Assembly: GCF_000317895.1 (NCBI RefSeq)
Contig: NC_019567.1
Coordinates: 1,302,001 to 1,366,000, forward strand
Source of the DNA: Bdellovibrio bacteriovorus str. Tiberius
Lineage (GTDB): Bacteria; Bdellovibrionota; Bdellovibrionia; Bdellovibrionales; Bdellovibrionaceae
Length of the DNA: 64,000 nt
Direction: 5' to 3'
Shown here piece by piece: positions 25,872 to 34,401 of this stretch. Numbering within the stretch: the stretch's first letter is position 1; each line of letters opens with the position of its first letter. Below the pieces are notes generated by a model that was not told where the DNA came from, did no database searches, and was given only the letters and a program-made list of their open reading frames with translations. Position numbers and translations under genes: made by a program.

Positions 25872-27329
25872 CTAAGCAGGTTCGCCGGTTCCATCATCCC
25901 TGCCAAATACGGGGCCGTAGGATCCTGAGTGAACGCGTTCCCACCACTGGCCATTTTGGCGCAGGTCTTTGAATTCGCTGAAGCGGTATTCGTATCGTTC
26001 AAAACGCAGGTATCTTGGTGAGGTTCCTTTGAAGGGATCCTTGCTGAACAAGGCCATCACGTCGGGGGATTGTTCAAATACGCGGGTTGCGAGGTTCTGC
26101 AGCCACATGTTTTCGTTGAAATTTTCAAGAGCTGCAAACCACATCTGCCAGTCCATGCGCGGCTGGTGTGGGGCACACACCGGGGGGGCTTTTTTAAGGC
26201 CGCCAGGTTTGAACTGGAATTCATAGTCTTCCCAGTGAAGTCCGTCGTTACTTCCCTGCAGAACCACTTCCGGACGGGTCTTTGTCATCACGGCGAACAA
26301 ACCATAAGGATTGTTGATGCGGAAAGGGTAAAAGAAGCGCATGTACGGAAGCATGAAGTTTAGCTTCGTGCTGTTTTCAGAAAGTGTTTTTAAAATCCAG
26401 AACAGCGATGACGGAACCAAGATCAGAGCCGGAATCACCATTATTGCTGTCGGCAGGGTGGTGGCTTCAACCCAGTTAATTCTGAACCCCCACTCAGAAT
26501 CCGGCAGTACTGACAGACACAGCCCCAAAGTCAGCAGGTTAAAGAAACCATAGTTGCCCGTCAGTATGATTAAAAACTGCAGAAACAACAAAAGGCCGAC
26601 AGCGACGATCTGGGTCTTTCCGGGCACCAACATCAGGAACGGGCAGGCTAGCTCGATAAAGAACATGATCACAGTGCTCATTTTTTGGAACCAGCGGGGC
26701 ATCTTGTGGGCGAAGTAAGCCACGGGTGTTGGCAGCGGCTGTGTCCAGTAATGATAGGTCAAAGCCGTCAGATCCTTCCAGCTGCCATCCTTATGTGTAA
26801 GCTTCACTACGCCAGACAAGAACATCAGTTTGAACAACAGGAAAATCACCAGCCCCAGCATGATCGGGTGCAGATTGTGCGCCGCCAGCGGAATCCATTC
26901 CCACTGCCACGGAGCGAAGAACAATCCCAGGAAACCAAGTTCCAGCAGCAGACTGTCCCACTGGTAACTTAAAAAAATCTGTCCGCAGCTGACAAAAGAA
27001 AGATAACAAATGAAACAGGTCAGAAACATGAAGCTTTGGGAAAACCCCAGAAACGCCAGTGAAGACGCCGTCATGCCGACAAAGCAGAAAAATTTCAAAG
27101 TCAGATCGCCAGAAGAAAACCAGAACAGACTGGGAACATGATAGAAGCGTTCGGCTTTTAGTTCTTTGTCCAAAAGATTTAAAAGATGATCAATCGACAA
27201 AATGCCTTGTGAACCATAAAGGCCCAACACCTGCGGCAGCAAAGACAAAAAGGCGACAAAGTAAGACAGCGCCAGTGTCTTTGAAATGATCCAGCTTGCG
27301 ATGTTGTAGTCTTCAATTAACATATTCAT
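25872..27329 (-). CDS. Lipase maturation factor family membrane protein
   Basis: From the ATG at 27329 the product has 485 residues with about eight hydrophobic segments in the first 330. Two signatures fix the family: YQWDSLLLELGFLGLFFAPW in the membrane part, and CAPHQPRMDWQMWFAALENF in the C-terminal soluble part, as in LMF1-like proteins. In animals LMF1 helps dimeric lipases fold in the ER; the role of bacterial homologues is not settled. A function in maturing exported lipases would fit this organism (inference). An upstream in-frame ATG would add about 31 unrelated residues. AGAAAG precedes the chosen start. Confidence 0.88.
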   Translation of the reverse strand: MNMLIEDYNIASWIISKTLALSYFVAFLSLLPQVLGLYGSQGILSIDHLLNLLDKELKAERFYHVPSLFWFSSGDLTLKFFCFVGMTASSLAFLGFSQSFMFLTCFICYLSFVSCGQIFLSYQWDSLLLELGFLGLFFAPWQWEWIPLAAHNLHPIMLGLVIFLLFKLMFLSGVVKLTHKDGSWKDLTALTYHYWTQPLPTPVAYFAHKMPRWFQKMSTVIMFFIELACPFLMLVPGKTQIVAVGLLLFLQFLIILTGNYGFFNLLTLGLCLSVLPDSEWGFRINWVEATTLPTAIMVIPALILVPSSLFWILKTLSENSTKLNFMLPYMRFFYPFRINNPYGLFAVMTKTRPEVVLQGSNDGLHWEDYEFQFKPGGLKKAPPVCAPHQPRMDWQMWFAALENFNENMWLQNLATRVFEQSPDVMALFSKDPFKGTSPRYLRFERYEYRFSEFKDLRQNGQWWERVHSGSYGPVFGRDDGTGEPA

Positions 27330-27441
27330 TCTTTCTGTCGCTGATTTCCGGCACGCCGATCTGAAATCAATAGCAAGTCCAAGGTGCTTCCTTTTAGCCT
27401 GATCCCGGATCGCATACATCAATCATAACCCAGGAGAATAT

Positions 27442-27717
27442 ATGAAAGCATTCGTTCTATCTCTCTTTGCAGTGGTGGCCTTGTCAAGTGCCACGTCTTT
27501 TGCTGCTGAGGAAGTGGTCAATCTTCAGGAAACTCAAGAAAACTTCGTGGTGGAGCCTATTTTTGAGGCCAATCGCCTTAGCTGCCCATCCGACATGATG
27601 CCGATTGCGAAATACTGCTGGAACACCGGCCGGGGCTGTTTTGTGAAGTGTGGAGTGGTCTGTCATCCCAAGCGTGAAACTCCGCCACCAGTTCCAGAGC
27701 CTAACTTTGTTGAATAA
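27442..27717 (+). CDS. Small secreted cysteine-rich protein
   Basis: The 91-residue product starts MKAFVLSLFAVVALSSATSF, a typical signal peptide, with CAGGAG seven bases before the ATG. The mature part has five Cys within about 30 residues (SCPSD, KYCW, GCFVKCGVVCHP), then a Pro-rich tail PPPVPEPNF. The Cys spacing suggests a disulfide-bonded or metal-binding mini-domain. It stands alone, divergent from the lipase maturation factor gene. Function unknown. Confidence 0.72.
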   Translation: MKAFVLSLFAVVALSSATSFAAEEVVNLQETQENFVVEPIFEANRLSCPSDMMPIAKYCWNTGRGCFVKCGVVCHPKRETPPPVPEPNFVE

Positions 27718-27726
27718 ATAAAAAAA

Positions 27727-27752
27727 AAGCGCGCCTTTTAAGGGGCGCGCTT
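27727..27752. terminator. Bidirectional intrinsic terminator
   Basis: AAGCGCGCC and GGCGCGCTT form a 9-bp GC-rich stem. The A-run on the left makes a strong T-tail for minus-strand transcription coming from the yeaQ-like gene; it also follows the plus-strand gene ending at 27717. Confidence 0.8.
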
Positions 27753-27781
27753 AAGTTGCGTCAATAAAGCCGACGTATCGG

Positions 27782-28075
27782 CTAGGATCTTGTGACGACC
27801 CGGTTCACCAGAACCAGAATCACGGCGCCACCAATGCCGATGGCGATGCCTTCCCAACTGAAGGCGTTGTACTTGGGCCAGTGAAAAACCTTGGGCGTCA
27901 GGAAGTTCCCAATGAAAGATCCCGCCAGCCCCAAAAGAATTGTCCGAATCCATCCCATGTTTTCGCTGCCGGGGATGATGATCTTGGCAATCACGCCCAC
28001 ACCCAGTCCCAACAGGGACCAAAGCACAAACAGATTAAACCAAGGGTGATTCAAAACCATATTCACGTATGTCAT
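27782..28075 (-). CDS. GlsB/YeaQ/YmgE family membrane protein
   Basis: The 97-residue product has three hydrophobic helices. The signature LGLGVGVIAKIIIPG, then TILLGLAGSFIGNFL, then GIAIGIGGAVILVLV, is that of the small stress-associated membrane proteins once called transglycosylase-associated. Their exact function is unknown. It lies nine bases after mutS2 and has an AAGGA ribosome site, so it is the last gene of the lnt-mutS2 operon. Confidence 0.88.
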   Translation of the reverse strand: MTYVNMVLNHPWFNLFVLWSLLGLGVGVIAKIIIPGSENMGWIRTILLGLAGSFIGNFLTPKVFHWPKYNAFSWEGIAIGIGGAVILVLVNRVVTRS

Positions 28076-28084
28076 AAAAGGTCC

Positions 28085-30415
28085 TTATGCTTCGCCGATT
28101 TCAACCCACGTGATGCCGTCGCCGCCACCTTCTGGTGAACCTGCCTTCCATTTTTTTACGTAAATGGAACGGGACAGGTACGTGCGCACAGCTTTCTTCA
28201 AGGCTTCGGTGCCGTGACCGTGGATGATCTTAATACGATCTTCGCGGGCCTGAGCGGCTTTGTCCAATGCCAATTCAAGTTCCTGCAAGGCATCCTCGAC
28301 CGTGCGACCGCGCAGATCCAGCGTGCGATCATCGTCAGCCAAAGCCACGGTGATGTTGGAACTTTGACGGATCAGCTGGGACGTCGGATTGGACGGTTTA
28401 CCCGCAGGCTTCAGGATAGTCCATGGCAGTTGCAAGCGCACAGAGCCTGACAAAATCATGACCTCGCCCTTGGAATTTGGCGTGCTCTGAATAATGCCGT
28501 CCTGATTTAAGGTCGGCACATACACTTTGGATCCCGGTGGGAACTTCTTGCCAAATTCTTCGGCGGTTTCCGGGGCGCCTGGTTGCGTGATCGGTTTTGC
28601 TTTTACGATCTCTGGCAGTTTGTATTTGATCTCCTGCAAAGCGGTGTGACGTTTGAAGGTCTCATCGGCTTTGGCGTGGGCAATGGCTTCTTCCACTTTG
28701 CGTTCGGCTTTTTTCACCGTGCGCTGCAACCATTCGTCCTTGTCCTTGTTGAATTGCTCAAGCATGCCTTCATACTTGCGCCTCATCTCGGTGGCTTTCT
28801 TGGTTTCTTTTTTCAGGTGGTCCTGCAAAAGATTGATGTCAGCCTTCAGTTGTTCGATCTGTTCAAGACCTTCCAGACGCGCCCGCGTGGCTGGAGCCAG
28901 CACATCCAAAGCGCGCTGAACGATGGTCTGTGCAACGCCCACGCGTTTCGCGGTCTGAATCGCCATGGAATCACCGGGGATACCCGCCAGGAATGAATAA
29001 GTCGGACGGCCGGTTTTCGGGTCGTATTCCAGGCTTCCGTTGTAAACACGGCTTTGCTCGTCCCAGCCGGATTTCAACGGCCCCAAGTGGGACGTGATCA
29101 CAGCAAAGACGTCGTTGTTAGAGAACTCTTCGATGAAGGCGCGTCCCAGGGCGCTGCCTTCTTCCGGATCGGTGGATCCGCAGATCTCATCAATCAGAAT
29201 CAGGTTGTCGCGGCCTTTGACAGACGCGGCTTTGCCTAAAATTTTCAAGTGTGCCGCAAAGGTGGAAAGCTCTTCATCCACACTTTGCGCATCCCCGATG
29301 CCGATCAGAACATTTTTAAAGAACGGCAGTTTGGAGGTTTCGCTGGCACAAATCGGCAGACCACAGCGGGCCATTTGCGCCGCCAGACCGATGGATTTCA
29401 ATAGCACGGTTTTACCGCCGGCATTGGGACCACTTAAAAGCAAAATACTTTTGTGACCTTCTAGCAGCACCGTATTGGCGATCACTTTTTTGCCAGACAG
29501 TTGCAGCAGCGGATGGCGAACTTCGATCAGCTCCATGCTGTCATCAGAAAACTCAATCGGGTGGGCTTCCACCTGATTGGCAAACTGGGCTTGGGCAAAA
29601 CGCACGTCGGCGTCTTTCATCAGCACTTGCGAGCTTTCAATGTCCAAAGACTTGGAAGACAGATAACGGGAAAGTTCCGTCAAAAGTCTTTCGATCTCGT
29701 CTTCAATTTCCACCTCGATCTGGCGCAGGCGGTTGTTGGACGGGATTACTTTTTCCGGTTCAATGAACACGGTCTGCTTGGTTTGTGAAGACCCGTGGAT
29801 CACGCCCGGCAGGTGGTGCTGCATGCCGCTTCGAACCGGCAAAACCCAGCGACCGTCGCGGGTGGTGACGTACTTGTCCTGAAGCACGTTTTCCATCTGA
29901 TGATCTTTCACCAGACGATCCAAAGTGCTTTGCACTTCGCGCGCCAGACGTTCTTTTTCGCGGAAAAGTCGGAACAGGGTTTCGCTGGCGTCAGATCTGA
30001 TGTCTCCGCTTGGGGTCAGAATCTGGTCAATGGCGGATACGGGTTCCTCGGCCTTCATCAGGCTTTGGTGAATGCGCTGGGCCCAGTCGTTTTGCACCGG
30101 GTGCAGGGCTTCTTTCAAAGCCAGCGCTTCCAAACAGAAGCTTCTGACGTCTTTCATTTCCAAAGTTTTTAGGACCGCATTTTTTTTCAGGCGCAGAATC
30201 CAGGTCGAATAAAGATCCAGACTGGTCATGAACGGGCGGATGCCTTGGTTTAAGACTTCCGTGGCGTTGTTGATTTCCTGAAAGCTTGCGTGAGCCTCTT
30301 GCGGAGTTTTTAGCGGCTCCGTCTGCATGATGGCTTCACGACCCATGTCACTGGTGGCGTGGGATTTGATTTTTTCTAGAATTTCTATCCAGTCAAGAAC
30401 GACGAGATCTTGCAT
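28085..30415 (-). CDS. mutS2: MutS2 family endonuclease/ATPase
   Basis: The 776-residue protein has a MutS-like core and clamp (about 1-300), the ATPase with Walker A GPNAGGKT and Walker B LILIDEICGSTDPEEG, a long charged coiled coil (about 500-620) and a C-terminal Smr domain with LDLRGRTVEDAL and IIHGHGT. MutS2 proteins suppress recombination or rescue collided ribosomes, depending on species; the Smr domain is the nuclease part. I chose the ATG at 30415 because GAGGAG lies seven bases upstream. The start overlaps the end of lnt by 23 bases, so the two are coupled. Confidence 0.95.
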   Translation of the reverse strand: MQDLVVLDWIEILEKIKSHATSDMGREAIMQTEPLKTPQEAHASFQEINNATEVLNQGIRPFMTSLDLYSTWILRLKKNAVLKTLEMKDVRSFCLEALALKEALHPVQNDWAQRIHQSLMKAEEPVSAIDQILTPSGDIRSDASETLFRLFREKERLAREVQSTLDRLVKDHQMENVLQDKYVTTRDGRWVLPVRSGMQHHLPGVIHGSSQTKQTVFIEPEKVIPSNNRLRQIEVEIEDEIERLLTELSRYLSSKSLDIESSQVLMKDADVRFAQAQFANQVEAHPIEFSDDSMELIEVRHPLLQLSGKKVIANTVLLEGHKSILLLSGPNAGGKTVLLKSIGLAAQMARCGLPICASETSKLPFFKNVLIGIGDAQSVDEELSTFAAHLKILGKAASVKGRDNLILIDEICGSTDPEEGSALGRAFIEEFSNNDVFAVITSHLGPLKSGWDEQSRVYNGSLEYDPKTGRPTYSFLAGIPGDSMAIQTAKRVGVAQTIVQRALDVLAPATRARLEGLEQIEQLKADINLLQDHLKKETKKATEMRRKYEGMLEQFNKDKDEWLQRTVKKAERKVEEAIAHAKADETFKRHTALQEIKYKLPEIVKAKPITQPGAPETAEEFGKKFPPGSKVYVPTLNQDGIIQSTPNSKGEVMILSGSVRLQLPWTILKPAGKPSNPTSQLIRQSSNITVALADDDRTLDLRGRTVEDALQELELALDKAAQAREDRIKIIHGHGTEALKKAVRTYLSRSIYVKKWKAGSPEGGGDGITWVEIGEA

Positions 30416-32003
30416 TAAGGGCTCCTCGGCCAATCACTGCTCCCAGCACAAGCAAAATAACAATCCAGTCCCAATGACCCCATTGGACAAAGAAAGTAAG
30501 GGGAGCGTTTTTAAGATACTTTATCACGAACTGTCCGCTCCATTCTTCATGGAGTGGTGATTTTTGTAGAACGTCACCGTTTGCCAAAACAGCGGTGCTG
30601 ACCCCGGTGTTAGTTGAACGCACCAAAGGACGGCGCACTTCAATCGCACGAGCCAGAGTCATGTACAGGTGCTGTTGCGGCTCAAAGGTTTTTCCAAACC
30701 ACGAGTCGTTGGTCACGTTCACCAGAATATCAGCGCCTTTTTCAGCAAGGCCGCGGGTGAAGGACGGGTAAAGGCCTTCATAGCAGATCTGCCCACCCCA
30801 ACGAATTGAACCTTGTGCAGTTTCCCACTTCATCACTTCCGGGCCATGGCCGCGGCCGAAGTTTGAAACAAACGGCAAAAGCTTCAGCAGGAACGGGAAC
30901 TGCTCGCTCAGTGGCAGATATTCGCCAAACGCCAAAAGCTCGGTCTTGCGGTAAGGTTTGTCCAGATTGTTACCCAGTGGATCCACCAGGAAAAGGGCGT
31001 TGTAAGTGGACGTGTCTTGTTTTTCATCGGCCTTGGGATCTTTGGAATAAGCGCCGGTAATCAATGGACGGCCCAGCGGCTGCAGCCCTGAAATCAGGAT
31101 CTGTGCGTGTTTGCGGTCCAAAAGATGCTGATCCAGATAATCCGGGAAAGCCGTTTCCGGCCAGATCAGGATGTCGGTTTGCGGGTGCTTTTGCATAGCA
31201 GCAAAAGACAGATCCAGGAACTTGCGGGTGATGACTTCCTGATAGGCGCGGCCCTGTTCCGCATAGATCTTTTCCAGATTGCCGATGTTGGCCTGAACCA
31301 CGGTGGCCTTGGTTTCGCCGTCAAACTTGTTCCAGGCTTTGCCGTGCCAGAAGCCCCAGCCCACCAAAGCAGCAAAAGTCAGCGCCAGCAGTGACAGGTG
31401 ACTTAAGGCTTTTTTGACAAAGCTTTGTTTCAGCCACACGTAACCCATCCAGGCGTTAAAAAGCAATACCACAGCGGAAAGCCCGTGGAAGCCGACCAGA
31501 TCCGCCAGATGATATATCGGAATTTTCGACCAGATCAGAGTGTAGCCAAGATGCCACTCAAAGATCACCGGCCAGGTTCGCTCCAAAAGTGCATGCAAAA
31601 GAGCGATCGTAAACAGCGTCTGTCCGCCGGAAAGCTTGAATCTGAGGCGCAGCCAGGTTCCCGCGGCCACGGCCACCGGGATATACAAATGCATAAACGC
31701 ACAAAAAAGCAGCAGCGCCAGATAGGACACAGCCCACGGAAGCTGACCGAATTCATGCGCAGTGTAGGCAATCCAATGAAAGCCGATCAAGGTCAGAATG
31801 AATTGTGTGATCCATCCGGCCCAGAAAGATTTCTTCACCGACGAGGATTCTTCGGTCACGTAAATCCACAGAGGCGTGTAGCAGAAGATCAACGCCCAAG
31901 GAGGAAACGGAATGTAACTTGTGCCGACGAGAATTCCGGAGAGAATCGCCCAACGAAAATCGTAGGCTTTATGCTTGAAAAATTGAAACCATCTCTTCAT
32001 CAT
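30393..32003 (-). CDS. lnt: Apolipoprotein N-acyltransferase
   Basis: Lnt adds the third acyl chain to lipoproteins in the inner membrane. The product of about 536 residues has six or more N-terminal membrane helices and a periplasmic nitrilase-like domain. The catalytic triad is visible: Glu in WPETAFPDYL, Lys in YRKTELLAFGEYLP and Cys in GGQICYEGLYP. A final membrane helix ends the protein. Two adjacent ATGs (32003, 32000) are possible starts, with no clear ribosome site. The many lipoproteins in the window are its likely substrates. It leads the lnt-mutS2-yeaQ operon. Confidence 0.95.
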   Translation of the reverse strand: MMKRWFQFFKHKAYDFRWAILSGILVGTSYIPFPPWALIFCYTPLWIYVTEESSSVKKSFWAGWITQFILTLIGFHWIAYTAHEFGQLPWAVSYLALLLFCAFMHLYIPVAVAAGTWLRLRFKLSGGQTLFTIALLHALLERTWPVIFEWHLGYTLIWSKIPIYHLADLVGFHGLSAVVLLFNAWMGYVWLKQSFVKKALSHLSLLALTFAALVGWGFWHGKAWNKFDGETKATVVQANIGNLEKIYAEQGRAYQEVITRKFLDLSFAAMQKHPQTDILIWPETAFPDYLDQHLLDRKHAQILISGLQPLGRPLITGAYSKDPKADEKQDTSTYNALFLVDPLGNNLDKPYRKTELLAFGEYLPLSEQFPFLLKLLPFVSNFGRGHGPEVMKWETAQGSIRWGGQICYEGLYPSFTRGLAEKGADILVNVTNDSWFGKTFEPQQHLYMTLARAIEVRRPLVRSTNTGVSTAVLANGDVLQKSPLHEEWSGQFVIKYLKNAPLTFFVQWGHWDWIVILLVLGAVIGRGALNARSRRS

Positions 32004-32036
32004 GGTATTAGTAACATAAAGAGTGAGTGAGTCCAC

Positions 32037-32858
32037 GTGAAATTGAAGATCAGATGCCCATCATGCGCGAAATTGTACGAGGTTGAAAACGACGACATCC
32101 AGACGGAGTCGCCGCTGTTTCAGTGCATTTCCTGCGAGGGCAGATTTAGTTTCGAATATCCTCCTCAGGATCCGGCGAATGTGATCTGTTTTGCAGTTTC
32201 TCTTGAAGCTGAAGAGGCATCACCTGTCGAATCCGCTCCAGAATTGGAGAAAAGCGAGCTCGTTCTTGCTGCTAAGCGACAAGATGACATGGCGATGGAG
32301 CCGGGTGCTCAAGAGATGAAGGGCTGCCCGAAGTGTGGGGCTTTGAACGGTCGTCGTGCGAAAGAGTGTTACTCTTGCCATGTGATCTTTGAAAAGCTGG
32401 AAGGCCTGCCAAAGGACCCTTCCCTGAAAGCTCAGCCAAGCCTTGTGCGCAAGTGGAAGAACCTGGTTGAAAACTTCGACAACGAAGAGCTTCATGACGA
32501 GTTCATCCGTTCCTGTCATGAGCTGGATGCTTTGCGCTTTGCTATTTTGAAGTACGAAGATCTAAAGACCGCGCAAGGCGGGGATCCACAGTGCGATCAG
32601 ATGATCGCGCGTATCAATTCTTTGATGATGGTGGGTTTGAGCCAAAAGCCGACGGCGAAAGATGCTGGCGTGAAGCCAAAATGGAACAAGTACATGTACT
32701 GGGGTCCGTTTGGTCTGAGCGCACTTTTGATTTTGTTGGGCATGATCAATCTTGGTCACCGCAACCTGATTGGGGTGGGCGTGGCGCTGGCGTGTATGGC
32801 GGCCGGCCTCATTGTAATGATTAAGGGAAAGATTTCCGCATCCGATTTCTTGGATTAA
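32037..32858 (+). CDS. Zinc-ribbon membrane protein
   Basis: The 273-residue product, from a GTG start, begins with an MJ0042-type zinc finger: IRCPSCAKLYEVENDDI then FQCISCEGRF. A second four-Cys site, GCPKCGALNGRRAKECYSCH, lies near 97-116. Two hydrophobic helices occupy the C-terminus (about 222-265). Such proteins are common in deltaproteobacteria and probably link a zinc-binding head to the membrane; the function is unknown. It is divergent from lnt with only 33 bases between the starts, so the promoters overlap. Confidence 0.82.
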   Translation: MKLKIRCPSCAKLYEVENDDIQTESPLFQCISCEGRFSFEYPPQDPANVICFAVSLEAEEASPVESAPELEKSELVLAAKRQDDMAMEPGAQEMKGCPKCGALNGRRAKECYSCHVIFEKLEGLPKDPSLKAQPSLVRKWKNLVENFDNEELHDEFIRSCHELDALRFAILKYEDLKTAQGGDPQCDQMIARINSLMMVGLSQKPTAKDAGVKPKWNKYMYWGPFGLSALLILLGMINLGHRNLIGVGVALACMAAGLIVMIKGKISASDFLD

Positions 32859-32863
32859 AAAAC

Positions 32864-32889
32864 AAAAGGCTCCCATCGGGAGCCTTTTT
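32864..32889 (+). terminator. Intrinsic terminator
   Basis: AAAAGGCTCCC, ATC loop, GGGAGCCTTTTT: an 11-bp stem with a T-tail, six bases after the zinc-ribbon gene stop and 21 bases before the convergent gene end. Confidence 0.88.
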
Positions 32890-32909
32890 AGTTTTTCTTT
32901 ATCAATTAA

Positions 32910-33485
32910 TTAAAGGCAGTAGTTGTTTTCGTTGAAGTAACGGCGACACATTGATGTGCCGTTTTGGCAGTCGGACGGCATGTTGGATGTGTAGCTGCCG
33001 TTTCTGGAGCAGTTTTTTGTGCCGCCGTCTTTGATTTCGGCGATGAATTCCCCAGAGGCTGTCACTTTGCCGTTGGATGTGATTTTGTATCTGACAGTGT
33101 TTGTGCCCGGATCCAGAAGCGGGCGTTGTAGTAAGGTTGCGATCCACAGATTGATGGATTTCTTGCTTTGGCCTTTGGCGCTGTCGTAATCAACAGTTTT
33201 AGTTCTTTGAGAACCATCCTGGTGCAGGGCTGTCAGTGTGACCGAGTCACCTTTAACTCCCGCAGGGCCAACGAAGAAGTCATATTCCCCGGCTGTTAGA
33301 ATCTCTTCGCGGCAGACGAAGGAACCATAAGAAGGTCCTCCGGGATTGGAGCCATTGCCGAAGCAGTGGACGACGATTCGGCCTTGAGCAAGAACAGCTG
33401 TTTTTTGATTTCCGTTTTTGAAGCCGACTTCGGCGTGGGCAGACAGACCTAGCAAGAAAATGAATACTGAAAATACCGATTTCAT
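32910..33485 (-). CDS. Secreted protein of unknown function
   Basis: From the ATG at 33485 the product has 191 residues with a signal peptide MKSVFSVFIFLLGLSAHA. The mature part is beta-rich (RIVVHCFGNG, FVCREEILTAGEYDFFVGPA, TVRYKITSNGKVTASGEFIAE). It ends in a Cys-rich tail with CSRNGSYTS, CQNGTSMCRRYF and a terminal NNYCL. The six Cys of the mature part could make three disulfides. No enzyme motif is seen. It stands next to another exported protein gene on the same strand. Confidence 0.75.
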   Translation of the reverse strand: MKSVFSVFIFLLGLSAHAEVGFKNGNQKTAVLAQGRIVVHCFGNGSNPGGPSYGSFVCREEILTAGEYDFFVGPAGVKGDSVTLTALHQDGSQRTKTVDYDSAKGQSKKSINLWIATLLQRPLLDPGTNTVRYKITSNGKVTASGEFIAEIKDGGTKNCSRNGSYTSNMPSDCQNGTSMCRRYFNENNYCL

Positions 33486-33550
33486 AAAGTTCCCCCTGTG
33501 CAATCAAGTCTGGCACGATCCAGACTTGAAATGCAAGGCAGGAGAGACTT

Positions 33551-34123
33551 TTACGGCACAGGGCAGAGATTGTCTTTTTGGCAGTGGATGATTCTGTCGC
33601 GCAACTGGGTCATTTCATCCAAGTTGTGCTCAAGCTCTACATCAAAGCCCACGGCCTTTCCGCCTTTTTGCGATACAGAGATGAAATCACGCACATATTG
33701 GAATTTGTCATAAGCGTACTTTTCACCAGTGGAAGTGTTGATGAACTCCAAAGGTGCGCCGGATCCCAAATGAGTCAGGAAGCGTTTGCGCTGTTGTTTG
33801 GCTTTGGTCAGGCCGTTCTTCAGGTTGCTGTAACATTTTACTTCGCCCACCATCGCAACTTTTTGCGTATTGTGATCCATCAAAACCATGTCCAGTTCGC
33901 CCACGGTGCGACCTTTCAGGTTGTAGGCAATTCCCACGATCACTTCGTATTGGGGCGCAGGGTATTTTTCAGAAAACTCAGCACGAGCGACCTCTTCGCA
34001 AACCGCACCGGGGTCACGATAGTGGCGGGCCTGATTGCGGATTTTTTCGAAAGTTCCATCCAGGTCCGCAAAGGCAGAGACTGAGGAAAGAAGAAGAACA
34101 GCTAAAATAACAAATTTATTCAT
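33551..34123 (-). CDS. Exported protein with predicted PD-(D/E)XK nuclease core
   Basis: From the ATG at 34123 the product has 190 residues and a signal peptide MNKFVILAVLLLSSVSAFA. The mature part shows the order Glu in a helix (VCEEVARAEF), a strand with GELDMVLMD, a strand with VAMVGEVKCYSN and then a basic helix (GLTKAKQQRKRFL). D and ExK in these positions match the active site of the PD-(D/E)XK nuclease fold, as in YraN and restriction-like enzymes. A signal peptide on such a core is unusual. Three Cys remain in the mature protein. An exported nuclease would fit prey DNA digestion (inference). Confidence 0.7.
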   Translation of the reverse strand: MNKFVILAVLLLSSVSAFADLDGTFEKIRNQARHYRDPGAVCEEVARAEFSEKYPAPQYEVIVGIAYNLKGRTVGELDMVLMDHNTQKVAMVGEVKCYSNLKNGLTKAKQQRKRFLTHLGSGAPLEFINTSTGEKYAYDKFQYVRDFISVSQKGGKAVGFDVELEHNLDEMTQLRDRIIHCQKDNLCPVP

Positions 34124-34277
34124 GGAATGCCCCCGAATGGCGGGGAGTGTGCCACAAGGTAGGGGCTTTTCCCAGCAGCGCAAGACCCCTGGGAAAAACC
34201 GACAGGTCTGTCAAGATTCTAGACAGCGGCAGAAGGGCTGGCTTGTGTTTAATTCTTTCTATTGCCGTTTTAAGATC

Positions 34278-34314
34278 AACGCACTCCGCCCTCGTAGCGA
34301 GGGCGGAGTGCGTT
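34278..34314. repeat. 17-bp perfect palindrome with three-base loop
   Basis: AACGCACTCCGCCCTCG, TAG, CGAGGGCGGAGTGCGTT: every base of the arms pairs. There is no T-run after it, so it is not a normal terminator. It lies between the exported nuclease-like gene and the subtilase terminator, in a region without genes. Confidence 0.8.
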
Positions 34315-34354
34315 AGTTGAGCAGTTCGTTTTGACCTATTTTTTTGGATAAAAA

Positions 34355-34382
34355 AAAGAGCCTTTGCGGCTCTTCTTTTTTA
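34355..34382 (-). terminator. Intrinsic terminator after subtilase gene
   Basis: AAGAGCC, TTTGC, GGCTCTT forms a stem with long A and T runs on either side. It follows the subtilase stop codon by about 20 bases on the minus strand. Confidence 0.8.
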
Positions 34383-34401
34383 ACAGATGGGAAGGTTTGT
34401 A

